64,000 nucleotides of DNA, taken from assembly GCA_963575745.1 (NCBI GenBank), contig CAUYUJ010015507.1, positions 47,501 to 111,500 of the forward strand, read 5' to 3'. Of the stretch, positions 55,514 through 64,000 are shown one piece after another (within the stretch, counting starts at the first letter, position 1; each line of letters opens with the position of its first letter). The notes beneath the pieces are model-generated. The model saw only the letters and a list, made by a program, of their open reading frames with translations. It was not told the origin of the DNA and ran no database searches. This DNA is from Prorocentrum cordatum. Lineage: Eukaryota > Sar > Dinophyceae > Prorocentrales > Prorocentraceae. Position numbers and translations under genes: made by a program.

Positions 55514-56158
55514 GCATACACGGTGCCAGCGGTGGTGCATGCCCTGAGATCTCCAAGGCTGCAATGAAAAGCGGAAGAGCCTCACGACAGATCACGACTG
55601 GGACCCTATAGACCACATCTTCCAGCGGCACTTCCCGAGCCAGGTCGATCTGTGATCGTCCCGGGGGCCCGAATCTGGGCTCAAAACCCCCAGTGTGATG
55701 AGGATTATTGCGCAAGGCTGGGATCTCAGGGTGGATGCTTTCTGCGTGTGGCCCCCTTCTCCATCAGCGCCGGCGGCCAGCAGCCCGCGGGGAGGCCCGT
55801 AGAACGGCGCGGGCGCGCGGCTGCGGCGGCGCAGCCCGCGGCGCCCGCGCCGAGGCGCCTCGTCCGGCGCAGCCCCCGTGCTGATGCTCCGCTGAGAGGC
55901 CGCCGCCGCTGCCGCTGCCGCTGCTGGCGGCTATGCCAGCGCTCCGCGGCGGCAGGCCGCGCCGTGGGGCGGCGCCCGCGGCGGCCCCCGGTGGGCAGAG
56001 CGGGCCGCAGCCGAGCGGGGCCCCAGGCGGGCGGCGGCTGCGAGCTGCCGCGCCGGCCGCCGTGCTCGGCACGGTCTGCCGCGCGGCAGTGCCGCGGCCA
56101 CCGCGCAGTGGGCGGCGGCGGCGGCGTCGCCGCGGTAACGTGCACGCCTGGGCGGAGC

Positions 56159-58039
56159 ATGCGCGGCGGCCATGGCCAGGCTGCCGCCGCGCTGCTGTCC
56201 GCGGGATCGGGGCAGCACGGCGTGAGTGTTCGGCGAGCCGCCTGCGCAGGGCGCGCGGGTGTTGCAGGTGCGGGCGGAGACCACAGCGTGGGCGCGGCCG
56301 AGGGCGCCCGTGAGTGTCAGCTGGCAGACCTTGCGAGCAGCGCATGGGCATGCGCAGCGCTAGCGTCTCTTCGCGAGCCGCTGCGCGCTTGTGTGGCGGA
56401 CGCCTCCAGGGTCTCGATTACGGCGCTCCGCGCCCAAGAGGCTTCTGATACGGCGTGGTCGCTGGCGCCGCTGCAGCGATCGGGCGATCCGCTCTGCGAG
56501 GCGCTCTCAGGCGCGGCACTGGCCAGGCTCAGCGAGCTTCAACCGCAGAGTGTGACGAACACGATGTGGGCTATGGCGACGCTGGCCTGCCGGAACGCCC
56601 CCCTGATGAACGGACTAGCCCGCAGGTGTGTCGGGATCCTCGGGGATCCCGACAGCCTCGGCGTTGCGCCCACGGAGGCCGCGCGGGGCCCAGGGCCGCC
56701 GACGGCGCCCGCGCAGGCGTTCGGTCCGCGGGAGCTGGCCAACATCCTGTGGTCGTGCGCGAGGGCGCGGCTGCCCGACCAGCCGCTGCTGGAAGCTGTG
56801 TCGAGAGCTGCGACGTCGAGGATGGCGGAGTTTCAGGAGAAGCACCTGGCCAGCGCCGCGTGGGCCGTTGCCAAGCTGCGGTGCGAGGACCGCCCGCTCG
56901 TGGGCGCCATCTCCAAGGCGACCCTCGCGAGGCTGGGTGCAGGGGCCTGGCACCCTGGAGCCGCTGGGCCGGCGCCGCGCGAGCTTGCCAGCATTGCCTG
57001 GGCGTGCGCGGCGCTGCCGTGGCGAGACCCCCCGCTGCTGGAGGGCATCGCTTCCGCGACTCTGGCGCGGCTCGGCCAGCACTGCGCGCGGAGCCTCGCC
57101 AGCACCGCGTGGTCCCTCGCCGTTCTGCGGTGGAGGGACCCGCCGCTGCACGCGGCGATGGCCACCGCTGCGCCGGCGCTCGTCCCCGCCGGCGGCCACG
57201 CCCGCGAGGACGCGCCCCCGCAGAGCCTGGCGACCATGGCGTGGGCGCTCGCCAGGCAGCGCTGCCGGCACGAGCCCCTCCTGGGTGCCGTGGCGGCGGC
57301 GGCCCGAGAGCGCGTGGCAGAGTTCCGGCCGCAGGAGGCCGCCATGCTGTCGTGGGCCTTCGTGCGGTTCCGGGCCCTGGACGTGGCGAGCGCCCTCGTG
57401 GACGACCCAGACGGCACGCGCCGGCTGCCCGTGGAGGTCACGCAGGCAGCCCTGGGCCCCCTGGTGGCGGCGCGCGAGGCCAGGGGCGCCGAGGCACCCG
57501 AGGCGCTGGCCGCCCTCCTGCTCCGGCTCGCGGCGGGGCGCCCGGAGCTGCTCGCGCTGGCGCAGAACGGCGCGGCGGAGCGCCTCGCGCTGGGCGGGCG
57601 GGTGGCAGACGCCCTGCGGCTGCTCAGGCGCGCCGCCGAGACGGGCAGCTTCGACCGCCTCTCCGCGCTCCTCTGGCGCGCGTGCGCCGGCGGCGAGCCG
57701 CCGCGCGCGCTCGCGGGTGCCAGCGCCATGGCGGGCGCCTACTCCCAGCAGGCTGGCGCGTACAAGAAGGAGCTGCGCCTGCTTGCCCACGTGGTCGCCG
57801 TGGCGGGCTTCGGCGACGCCGCCGCGGTCTGCGGCGCCATCGAGGGCTTCGGTCGGGAGTCCCTGCCGGGCATGCAGCAGTGGCTGAAGGTGGCGGCGGG
57901 CACCAAGGCCCAGGTGGTGCTCCGGGCCCTGCGGAGCGCGCCCCGCGGGGGGCTCGTGCTGGAGGTGGGCGCGTACTGCGGCTACACGGCCGTGCGCGCG
58001 GCCTCCTCGATCCCGGGCGCCCGCGTGGTGACCCTCGAG
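56159..58039 (+). CDS. Octotricopeptide-like repeat + O-methyltransferase fusion, first long exon
   Basis: The frame encodes about nine degenerate repeats of 36-40 residues with the core L-A-x-x-A-W-A-x-A-x-L...P-L-x-x-A (for example LASTAWSLAVL, LASIAWACAAL, LANILWSCARA). This is like the octotricopeptide or FAST-kinase-type helical repeats of organellar RNA-binding proteins. Then comes a linker and GLVLEVGAYCGYTAVRAASS ending VVTLE. The last part is motif I and strand 2 of catechol-O-methyltransferase, with E-x-G-A-Y-C-G-Y to bind S-adenosylmethionine and the acidic residue that holds the ribose. It ends in phase 0 before GTGGCG. The start is uncertain: the frame is open upstream to 55,652, and the ATG at 56,159 is the first inside plausible sequence. 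Another frame (55,877-56,135, Ala-rich, followed by GTAACG) could be an earlier exon. Confidence 0.75.
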
Positions 58040-58164
58040 GTGGCGGCGCTCCAGAAAAAGGGCCCTCGCATGCGATTTCTCACCCCCGCCCCCCGACAGT
58101 TCGACGAACAAGCATGACGCTGCTCAGAGAAGGATTGGAAACCCTGGGATACCTCCCAATTGGG

Positions 58165-58610
58165 GCTGTTCGGACGCACCCGTCTCGAGGACGGATGCCC
58201 TCCCCATCAGATATCCCAGGGTTGGGCCCCCGATTGTTGGTCGATTCGCAAACCCCACGAAGCCTGGGAGAAGGGCCGACGTCTCCCCTGTCACGACATG
58301 TTGGAACAAGAGCGGCCCGTAGCTCCGACGATGTCTTCTCTGGTCACAGCGTTTTTTGGTCCGGTCCCTGGGGCCATGCAGGGCGGCAGAAGCTGGCCCC
58401 AGGGAAGTGGTCGGGGCCTGAGGGGCCGCGGATGGAACAAGGCGTACACGCCGGTCGTTGAAAGTGGGCGCTCCTGGACTCCCAGATCCCACTTCGACGC
58501 ACCCGCATCGAGCATGGATGGACGCCCTCCCATCATGTACATCCCAGGGTCGGGCCCCCAATGCCTGGTCGATCCGCAAGCCCCACGAAGCCTGGGACAA
58601 GGTCATGAGG
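58165..58610 (+). repeat. Diverged ~325-bp direct duplication
   Basis: CGACGCACCCG.TCGAG, ATCCCAGGGT.GGGCCCCC and GCAAACCCCACGAAGCCTGG GA in the first part recur about 325 bases later with about 80% identity. A related segment lies at 28,380-28,600. Confidence 0.65.
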
Positions 58611-58814
58611 TTCCAGCCTGCTTTAGCCTTGATCGCCAGAAAGAGTTTCGAGAACCAGAAGAGAGTACCGAAATTCGAGGACGTTCACGTGCCGGGGCCT
58701 GAGAAACACTCGTCCGACACTGTTTCCGACACTGTTTCGACACTCTTTCCGGGTGCTCGAAGTTATTTCTGGGACGTGGTCCTTCAGTACGATTGGAGCA
58801 ACATAAGGATAGGG

Positions 58815-58964
58815 TTAAGTCGGCCTGTCCCCCTACAGGGGGAATCTTCAAAAAACTAGTCTGGGGAGTATTTTTTGAATATGTTTGGGCATCTTTTGAG
58901 CATCTTTTGGGTATTTTTTATTTTTCGTCCAAAGTCCCCCTGTAGGGGGACAGGCCCGACCTAA
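58815..58964. repeat. Foldback repeat family E, copy E4
   Basis: The best preserved copy has TTAAGTCGGCCTGTCCCCCT ACAGGGGGA at the left and its near-perfect complement TCCCCCTGTAGGGGGACAGG CCCGACCTAA at the right. A palindrome CCCCCTACAGGGGG is nested in each end. Confidence 0.75.
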
Positions 58965-59339
58965 AGATAGGGGTCAGCGTCTCCCCTGTGGGAGAGGGCG
59001 CGGCGTCCCTGGAAGTCCCGACCCTTGCCCCGGGACCGGTTTTTCGCCCCGAGTCGTTTCTGTTACGGTCCCGAGGCCCGGCGAGGGCCCCGTGGGGGCC
59101 GAAACTGGCGAAGAACCTCCGTCTTGATCTCTTCGACGCGTTGGACCTCTGGGGATATATGGGGCTCAGCGTCTCCCCCGGTTGGAGCGGGGGCGGCGGC
59201 CCTCGGCGCGCGCGGCCCGCCCTCGGCGGAGGGGCCCTCGGCGGAAGCGCTGGCGCCCGCGCGCTGGCGCCCGCCGGCGGGCCCCGCCGTGTGTAGGGCA
59301 GGGCTCCGCCGGCGGAGGCGGGCGGCGAGAGCGCGGGAG

Positions 59340-59690
59340 GGAACACAAAGGCACGCAGAGGCACAAGGAGTCTCCTCGCTTCCTCCCCCGAAGCGATGTG
59401 ATACTGTGAAGGGGCCCCAGGGCACACACGTGGGAGGGGAGCAAAGACACGCAGAGGCACCAGGAATCTCCTCGCTTCCTCCCCCGAAGCGATGGGATAC
59501 TGTGAAGGGGCCCCAGGGCACACACATGGGAGGGGAACAGAGACACGCAGGGGCACAAGGAATCTCATCGCTTCCCCCGGAGCTGTGGGGGACTGTGAAG
59601 GGGCCCCAGGGGGGCACACATGGGAGGGGAGCAAAAGCACAGAGACACAAGGAATCCTCGCTTCCCCCGGAGCTATGGGGAAATATGAAG
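59340..59690 (-). repeat. 90-96-bp tandem array derived from a family C end
   Basis: Four units each contain CTCGCTTCC...CCCCGAAGC, TACTGTGAAGGGGCCCCAGG and GCACACACATGGGAGGGGA. The GAAGGGGCCCCAGGGCACAC part is the terminus of family C in reverse. The array abuts C5. Confidence 0.75.
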
Positions 59691-59838
59691 GGGGCCCCAG
59701 GGCACACACATAGAGACACACAAATAGAAAGATGCCCCGTAGTTTCCCATATTTTCCGGGTTTGTGTCTTCCCCCACTTCCCATATTTCCCATGCTTTCT
59801 GGATAATCGAAGATTATAGTTGTGTCTGTGTGTTTTTT
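59691..59838 (-). repeat. Repeat family C, copy C5, reversed
   Basis: The copy lies on the minus strand: GGGCACACACATAGAGACAC at one end and TTGTGTCTGTGTG at the other. It directly follows a tandem array whose units carry the same GAAGGGGCCCCAGGGCACAC terminus. Confidence 0.7.
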
Positions 59839-60230
59839 TCCCTCCTGAAGATCTGGGAAGTGGGGACGACGACAGAAACCCCGAAAATGTTGGAAACGAT
59901 GGGGAACGCCGTGATCTGTGTGCATTTACCCTGACCCTCCAGGAGGGCAACAAAAATAGCACCCGACTTAAAAACCTATCCCGAAGCTATTCCACGTCTT
60001 GGTTTTTAGGCTGTTTCGCCCAGTTTTTTAGGCTTTTAGGCCTCCAGTGCTACAACATAGCTCTCTGGAAGGTCAGGGTACTTGTGCGTCCCAGGGCCCC
60101 GGGGCCTGCGCCTGTGGACCCCGGGGGCTTTCGGAGCCGGCCGCCGGGTGAGCCGCGCCGAAAAGCTCGCAGGAAGAACAGGTGCCTACTACCGCTGCCC
60201 TTCGCTCGTGTTCCCCGTGTTCGGCCTCAA

Positions 60231-60380
60231 GAAAACACACAGACACCATTCATCGCCGTTTCCCCGGAAAATATGGGAAACAATGGGAAGTGGGGGGGGA
60301 GACAGAAACCCAGAAAATATGGGAAAGCATGGGGAATCAGTTTATTTGTGTGTATTTATTTGTGTGTCCTTGGGCCCCTT
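60231..60380 (+). repeat. Repeat family C, copy C6
   Basis: This is a full-length copy with ACACACAGACACCATTCATC, TGGGAAACAATGGGAAGTGG and the ATTTGTGTGTATTTATTTGT end. It lies in the first intron of the methyltransferase gene, about 390 bases from reversed copy C5. Confidence 0.75.
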
Positions 60381-61060
60381 GAGAGGTGCCCATACCGCTG
60401 CCATTCGCTCGTTTCCCCGTGTTCGGCCTCCTGGGAGATCCTCGTCGCCACTGCTGGATTCGCTTCGAAATTCTGGTCAGAACGCTCCCCGGGAGAGGTC
60501 CGGGAGTAGCGGTACCGGTACCTCTTGGTTTCCCCAAGATCGGGTTCGAGTGCGCCAGCATTGGCGCGCAAGCTGCCCGCGTAAGCTCGCGCGTAAGCGC
60601 CCTCGTCTCCCATGTGGCGTGCCGCGCTGGCGGCCCGCGCTAGCCGCCGCGTAAGGTCGCTACGCCATCTCGCGAAAGACTCGTCATGGATCGTCGCTGG
60701 GTGAGCGACGCAACAAAAACGGGGTCGCTTTCGCCGACGTTGGCGCGTAAGCTGCCCGCGTAAGGTCGCGCTCAGGCGCCCTCGCTTCCAGCGCAGCGCG
60801 GCAGCGTGAGCCGCGGCGTCAGGTCGCTACGTGCTCTCGCGGAAAACCCGTTTTGATCTTCGCTCCCCAGACCCCAGGCGTCATGAGTTTTTCATAACGT
60901 CGATCCCCGGAGGTCTGGACCGCTTCCCCTGGACCGGTTTTCCATCCCGAGTCCTTTTTTGACGGTCCCGAGGGCCGGTCAGGGCCTCGAGAGTCCGAAA
61001 ATCAGGAACAACTTCCTGTCATGATTTTTTGTTCCTGGCCCGAGGGGGGGTCTGGGCCAG

Positions 61061-61129
61061 GTGGACCCGGTGCAGGCCCTCATCGCGCGGAGCGTCGTGG
61101 CGTGGGCGGGCCTGGCGCACGCGGTGGAC
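61061..61129 (+). CDS. Methyltransferase gene, second recognised exon
   Basis: After a CCAG acceptor the frame reads VDPVQALIARSVVAWAGLAH AVD. Joined to the previous exon it gives VTLE-VDPVQALIAR, the COMT helix after strand 2 (E-x-D/N-P-x-x-A-x-I-A). The donor GTGTGG is in phase 0. An alternative end nine bases later would keep V-W-T, but GTGGACGGG is repeated at the start of the next exon, so the choice is ambiguous. Confidence 0.8.
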
Positions 61130-61270
61130 GTGTGGACGGGGTGCCGCATGCGAACCCTACCCCTACCCCCCACGATTTCCGAGGGGGAGGGTGGGGCTCG
61201 CTTCGCTCGAGAGCTCACGAGCGAAGTGAACCTCCACCCTCCCCCTCAGAAGTCGTGGGGGGTGGGGCCT

Positions 61271-61423
61271 GCTCCTCCTCCTCCTCCTCCTCCTCCCTCC
61301 TCCTCCTCCTCCTCCTCCTCCTCCTCCTCCTCCTCCTCCTTCCCTCCTCCTCCTCCTCCTCCTCCTCCTCCTTCTCCTCCTCCTCCTCCTCCTCCTCCTC
61401 CTCCTCCTCCTCCTCCTCCTCGT
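61271..61423. repeat. (CCT)n array before methyltransferase exon 3
   Basis: The pure CCT run ends 38 bases before the 3' splice site and may serve as its pyrimidine tract. It fills almost half of the 331-base intron. Confidence 0.95.
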
Positions 61424-61460
61424 GGGGGGGTAGGGGCAGGGCTCGCCTGCGGCCTCCCAG

Positions 61461-61563
61461 TGGACGGGCCACTCGGAGGACCTGCTGCCGCTGCTGGCGC
61501 AGCGCGCGGGGGCCGCCGCGCACCGCACGGGGTCGGGCAGCGGCGCCCTGGGCGCCGTGTTCA
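61461..61563 (+). CDS. Methyltransferase gene, third recognised exon
   Basis: Following CCCAG, the exon reads WTGHSEDLLPLLAQRAGAAA and ends SGALGAVF plus one base. In COMT this is the G-x-S/A-x-D-L-L-P motif and the strand leading to the catalytic F-M/L-D. The donor GTCGGC leaves phase 1, so the next exon would be expected to start TG-GAC. It is not in the window, and the metal and catalytic residues (Asp, Asp-Asn, Glu of COMT) therefore cannot be checked. Confidence 0.8.
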
Positions 61564-61616
61564 GTCGGCCGCGCGCGAGAGAGGCCCTACGCTTTGGGCG
61601 TCCCCCCGCCTCCGCC

Positions 61617-61795
61617 TCCTCCTCCTCCTCCTCCCTCCTCCTCCTCCTCCTCCTCCTCCTCCTCCTCCTCCTCCTCCCTCTCCCTCCTCCTCCTCCGCCA
61701 TCTCCCTCTCCCTCTCCCTCCTCCTCCTCCTCGTCCTCCTCCTCCTCCTCCTCCTTCTCCTCCTCCTCCTCCTTCTCCTCCTCCTCCTCGTCTCG
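61617..61795. repeat. (CCT)n array
   Basis: CCT with TCTCCCTCTCC and CGTCC breaks, starting about 50 bases after the donor. Confidence 0.9.
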
Positions 61796-61799
61796 CCTC

Positions 61800-62143
61800 C
61801 CCCTCATCCTCGTGCCCTCGCCTCCCCTCGTCGCGAAGAGATCGGGGGAACGAACGATGATGTAGACATGATCACTCGGAGGTCCGCGCGGATTTCTCGG
61901 ATCGTGTTCATTCGGCGGCGCGCGAGAGAGGCCCTTCGCCTTTGGAGCCCCCCCGCCTCCCCTCGTCGCGAAGAGATCGGGGGAACGAACGATGACGTAG
62001 ACATGATCACTCGGAGGTCCGCGCGGATTCCTCGGATCGTGTTCATTCGGCGGCGCGCGAGAGAGGCCCTTCGCTTTTGGAGCCCCCCCCACCTCCCTTC
62101 GTCGCGAAGAGATAGGGGGACGAACGACGACGTAAACATGATC
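61800..62143 (+). repeat. 135-bp tandem repeat containing the exon 3 donor sequence
   Basis: CGAACGATGA and variants begin at 61,851, 61,986 and 62,121. Each unit carries the family A left arm and then GTGTTCATTCGGCGGCGCGC GAGAGAGGCCCTTCGC. That closely copies the exon 3 / intron junction GTGTTCAGTCGGCCGCGCGC GAGAGAGGCCCTACGC at 61,558-61,593. Confidence 0.85.
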
Positions 62144-62280
62144 ACTCGGAGGTCCGCGCGGATTCCTCGGATCGGCGCTGGGGCCCCCTGGCGGCGCCTC
62201 CGGCGCCGCCCCTGGCGCGCTCCGCGCGCCAGGGAGGGGGGTTCCAGCGCGGATGCAAGAAATCCGCGCGGACCTCCGAG
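62144..62280. repeat. Foldback repeat family A, copy A6
   Basis: CTCGGAGGTCCGCGCGGATT CCTCGGATCGGCG pairs with GATGCAAGAAATCCGCGCGG ACCTCCGAG. Two left-arm-only fragments precede it at 61,871-61,904 and 62,006-62,039 inside a 135-bp tandem repeat. Confidence 0.8.
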
Positions 62281-62551
62281 TTCTGATTTTTTTCGTTAAT
62301 TGTCCCGTTCTCCTAGAAGAGCATCGCCACGGGAGGTTTTTGGCTACTTCTGGCCCCCAGGTCGAGGAAGAGTACGACTCGAGTACGCCAGAGCTCGGGT
62401 TGGCCGACGCTTGTGGACGAGCGCGTCCTGGATTTGACGGCCCGTTTTTCGTGGGATGTTTGCAGCGGGAGCTCGCGTCAAATTTCAGACACTGGGTCTC
62501 GTCGTTTTTTCATGATGGCCCCGCCAGGCCAACCCGAGTCCCCCGAACCCG

Positions 62552-62700
62552 AGTCTTCTGTCTCCCCGACCGGGGGGCCGTTGCCGGGCCCCGGGACTTC
62601 CGAACAGCGACTCGCGGGAAGAACGCCGGTCTCCTGGGGAAGGGGTCCGGATCTCTGTGGATCCACGTTGTGAAAGAAGCACAGCGTCGCAGTTCTGGGT
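62552..62700 (+). repeat. Repeat family F copy
   Basis: GCCGTTGCCGGGCCCCGGGA C, AACGCCGGTCTCCTGGGGAA, GGATCTCTGTGGATCCACGT and GCGTCGCAGTTCTGGG follow the same order as at 13.9 kb. Confidence 0.65.
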
Positions 62701-62857
62701 CTGCGGAGGTTTTCGGCGGTCGTTTCCGGAAGGGTTCTTGGACGTTCTCGTCGGTTCCTCGAGGTGCTCTTGCGTCAGGATGCGCCCCAGCCGAGCTCCG
62801 CCTCGCCGAGCGCGAGCGGAGGCGTCCCGAACGGCCGCCAGTGACCCGAGTTGTATG

Positions 62858-63030
62858 ATTAAGACGGGCATGTCCCTCTATGTACAGGAGGAATGTTCAA
62901 GAACAGCCCATCAAGAATCTGGGGACGATTTTTTTGTGGTCTGAAATTATTTTTGGATGATGGGAATTTGTTTGGGCTAATGTGGATCTCTCTTCCAAAA
63001 TCCGCCGGTAGGAGGACACATGCCCGACGG
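62858..63030. repeat. Foldback repeat family E, copy E5
   Basis: A diverged copy with TTAAGACGGGCATGTCCCTC at the left, GGAGGACACATGCCCGACGG at the right and an AT-rich core containing TTATTTTTGGATGATGGG. Both ends share the same A and T substitutions, so complementarity is kept. Confidence 0.65.
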
Positions 63031-63169
63031 AATTGTACGACCCGAGAGCCCTGTCAGCGGCGCAGGCGAGCGGGTTGGGCCTTGCCAGCCGTGGCGCGCG
63101 CGCCGCCCGCGCCAGGCCGCGCGCGGGCGCCCTCGTCTCCAGGAGGGCGTGCCGCGCCAGCGGCCTGCG

Positions 63170-63520
63170 CAAAGCCAGCGTGTCGGGAGCCTCGAGACAG
63201 GGGTCCGTGCAGACGGGGGTCGGCCAGGGCAGCCAGGGCTGTCGTTTGAGGGCGCTGAAGAAGTCATAGGTCCATGCCGCCTCTGCGCCTGGGTCGTGTT
63301 CTCGACGCCTTGGGGACATTTGGGGGGGTCTTTGGGGGTCTCCTTGGGGACTCATGGGGGCCGGTATGGACCACTTGGGTGCGTCTTGGGGCCTTCTGGG
63401 ACCTCGTGTTGGCTTCTTGGGGGTCTTGTGTTCACATCGAAGTTCGGGGCTCAAGAGACGGGGGTCAATGCAAACGGGGGTCAGCCAGGGCACCAGATCC
63501 TGCAGGATCCTGCGAAGACC
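63170..63520. repeat. Short repeated GACGGGGGTC segments and CTTGGGG tract
   Basis: GAGACAGGGGTCCGTGCAGA CGGGGGTCGGCCAGGGCA and GAGACGGGGGTCAATGCAAA CGGGGGTCAGCCAGGGCA are about 265 bases apart. Between them lies a family H-like CTTGGGGGTC tract. Confidence 0.6.
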
Positions 63521-63611
63521 CCGTCTGGCTGACCCGGGTTGGCGCGCCGCTCTTGGCCGCGAGGCGGCCGCGCACATTGGCCGACCCGGGTTTGCGCAGA
63601 TCTGCGTTGCA

Positions 63612-63613
63612 TT

Positions 63614-63635
<22 letters not shown>
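63612..63635. repeat. Poly(T), 24 bases
   Basis: On the minus strand this would be a poly(A) tail. No retrotransposed gene is recognised next to it. Confidence 0.9.
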
Positions 63636-63644
<9 letters not shown>

Positions 63645-64000
63645 GCAGTTTTTGGTTTCCTGCTGACCCGGGTCTGGATTGACCCGGGTCAGAAGATCCC
63701 CGACCGTGCGGGGCTCGAGCTTCAGAGGCGACGATCGGGGCGAGTAGCTCATGGGGAGAGCAGAACATGTATCGAGCGGTGCCGATGATCTATGCCTTCG
63801 ACGAGGCTCCCGGGCGAACGCGTGTAATGCCCGCCCCTGGGCTGTTCGCCCTTGTCGTCGCCGCCGAGAGCTAGACCATGTTTTCACGATTTCGTGGACC
63901 GTCTACGTTTTGATCCTGTTTTGCAGTAGAGTTAGAATCGGGCTAAGGGGGCCTTTGGAAATGGGGCCGCGAAGCGTGCGCACAGTAGTTCATGCAATAG

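Larger units (their letters stand above)
58040..61060 (+). other. Intron of the methyltransferase gene, 3.0 kb
   Basis: The intron carries a duplicated segment (58,165-58,610), E4, F-type sequence, a 90-96-bp tandem array, C5 reversed, C6, and 60,500-60,860 with repeated GCGTAAGCTGCCCGCGTAAG-type words. No exon is seen. Confidence 0.6.
61564..64000 (+). other. Intron after methyltransferase exon 3, running off the window
   Basis: The intron holds a CCT array, the 135-bp tandem, A6, an F copy, E5, CTTGGGG-rich sequence and a poly(T) run. No COMT continuation is found before 64,000. Confidence 0.6.

Noticed and set aside
56615-58111. 498-codon minus-strand frame opposite the methyltransferase exon
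   Set aside because: Mirror of the GC-rich codon pattern of the real exon; the plus strand has clear repeats and a SAM motif.
56455-58461. 668-codon plus-strand frame overlapping the methyltransferase exon
   Set aside because: Gly/Arg/Ala-rich shadow in another frame of the same exon.

Overview
The window looks like nuclear DNA of a dinoflagellate; a large-genome lineage such as Prorocentrum is a guess, not something the sequence proves. Three points support this. First, GC-rich exons with strongly GC-ending codons are split by introns of 0.3 to 7 kb made almost wholly of simple repeats and short foldback repeats. Second, the retroelement proteins (an APE-type LINE with a zinc-finger tail, and an RT with a YLDD box) are of kinds I associate with dinoflagellates. 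Third, an octotricopeptide-like repeat protein is fused to a COMT-like methyltransferase. There are no operons, compact bacterial genes, rRNA or CRISPR.

Region 1 (1-27,613, + strand) is one gene, a major facilitator transporter resembling SLC43/FMP42 permeases. I pieced it together from nine exons: 1-33, ~4599-4711, 7796-7904, 14996-15118, 20075-20164, 21831-21989, 22307-22570, 23198-23465 and 27210-27613. Reading phases agree across every junction and give about 520 codons; only the extreme N-terminus lies outside the window. About 94% of the span is intron. Intron 3 holds a 5 kb decayed LINE in the same orientation. Intron 7 is, end to end, a copy of a repeat found again at 49.4-50.4 kb.

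Region 2 (27.6-56 kb) has no convincing intact host gene. It holds dispersed ~100-200 bp foldback repeats, minisatellites (20/23-bp composite, 149-bp, 87-bp, 80-bp families), trinucleotide and tetranucleotide arrays, and at 45.6-48.6 kb a reverse transcriptase pseudogene broken by frameshifts, a stop and a (GA)n expansion.

Region 3 (56.1 kb to beyond the right edge, + strand) is a second gene. One long exon encodes about nine octotricopeptide-like repeats and then the SAM-binding start of a catechol-O-methyltransferase-like domain. Two short exons at 61,061 and 61,461 continue that domain in phase, and the rest lies past the window.

The main result is the repeat landscape. At least five families of short inverted-repeat elements (called A, B, C, E and J here) recur 2 to 6 times each. 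They often sit inside or against introns, and several intron ends carry short direct repeats of exon sequence. This is the pattern expected of introner-type intron gain.
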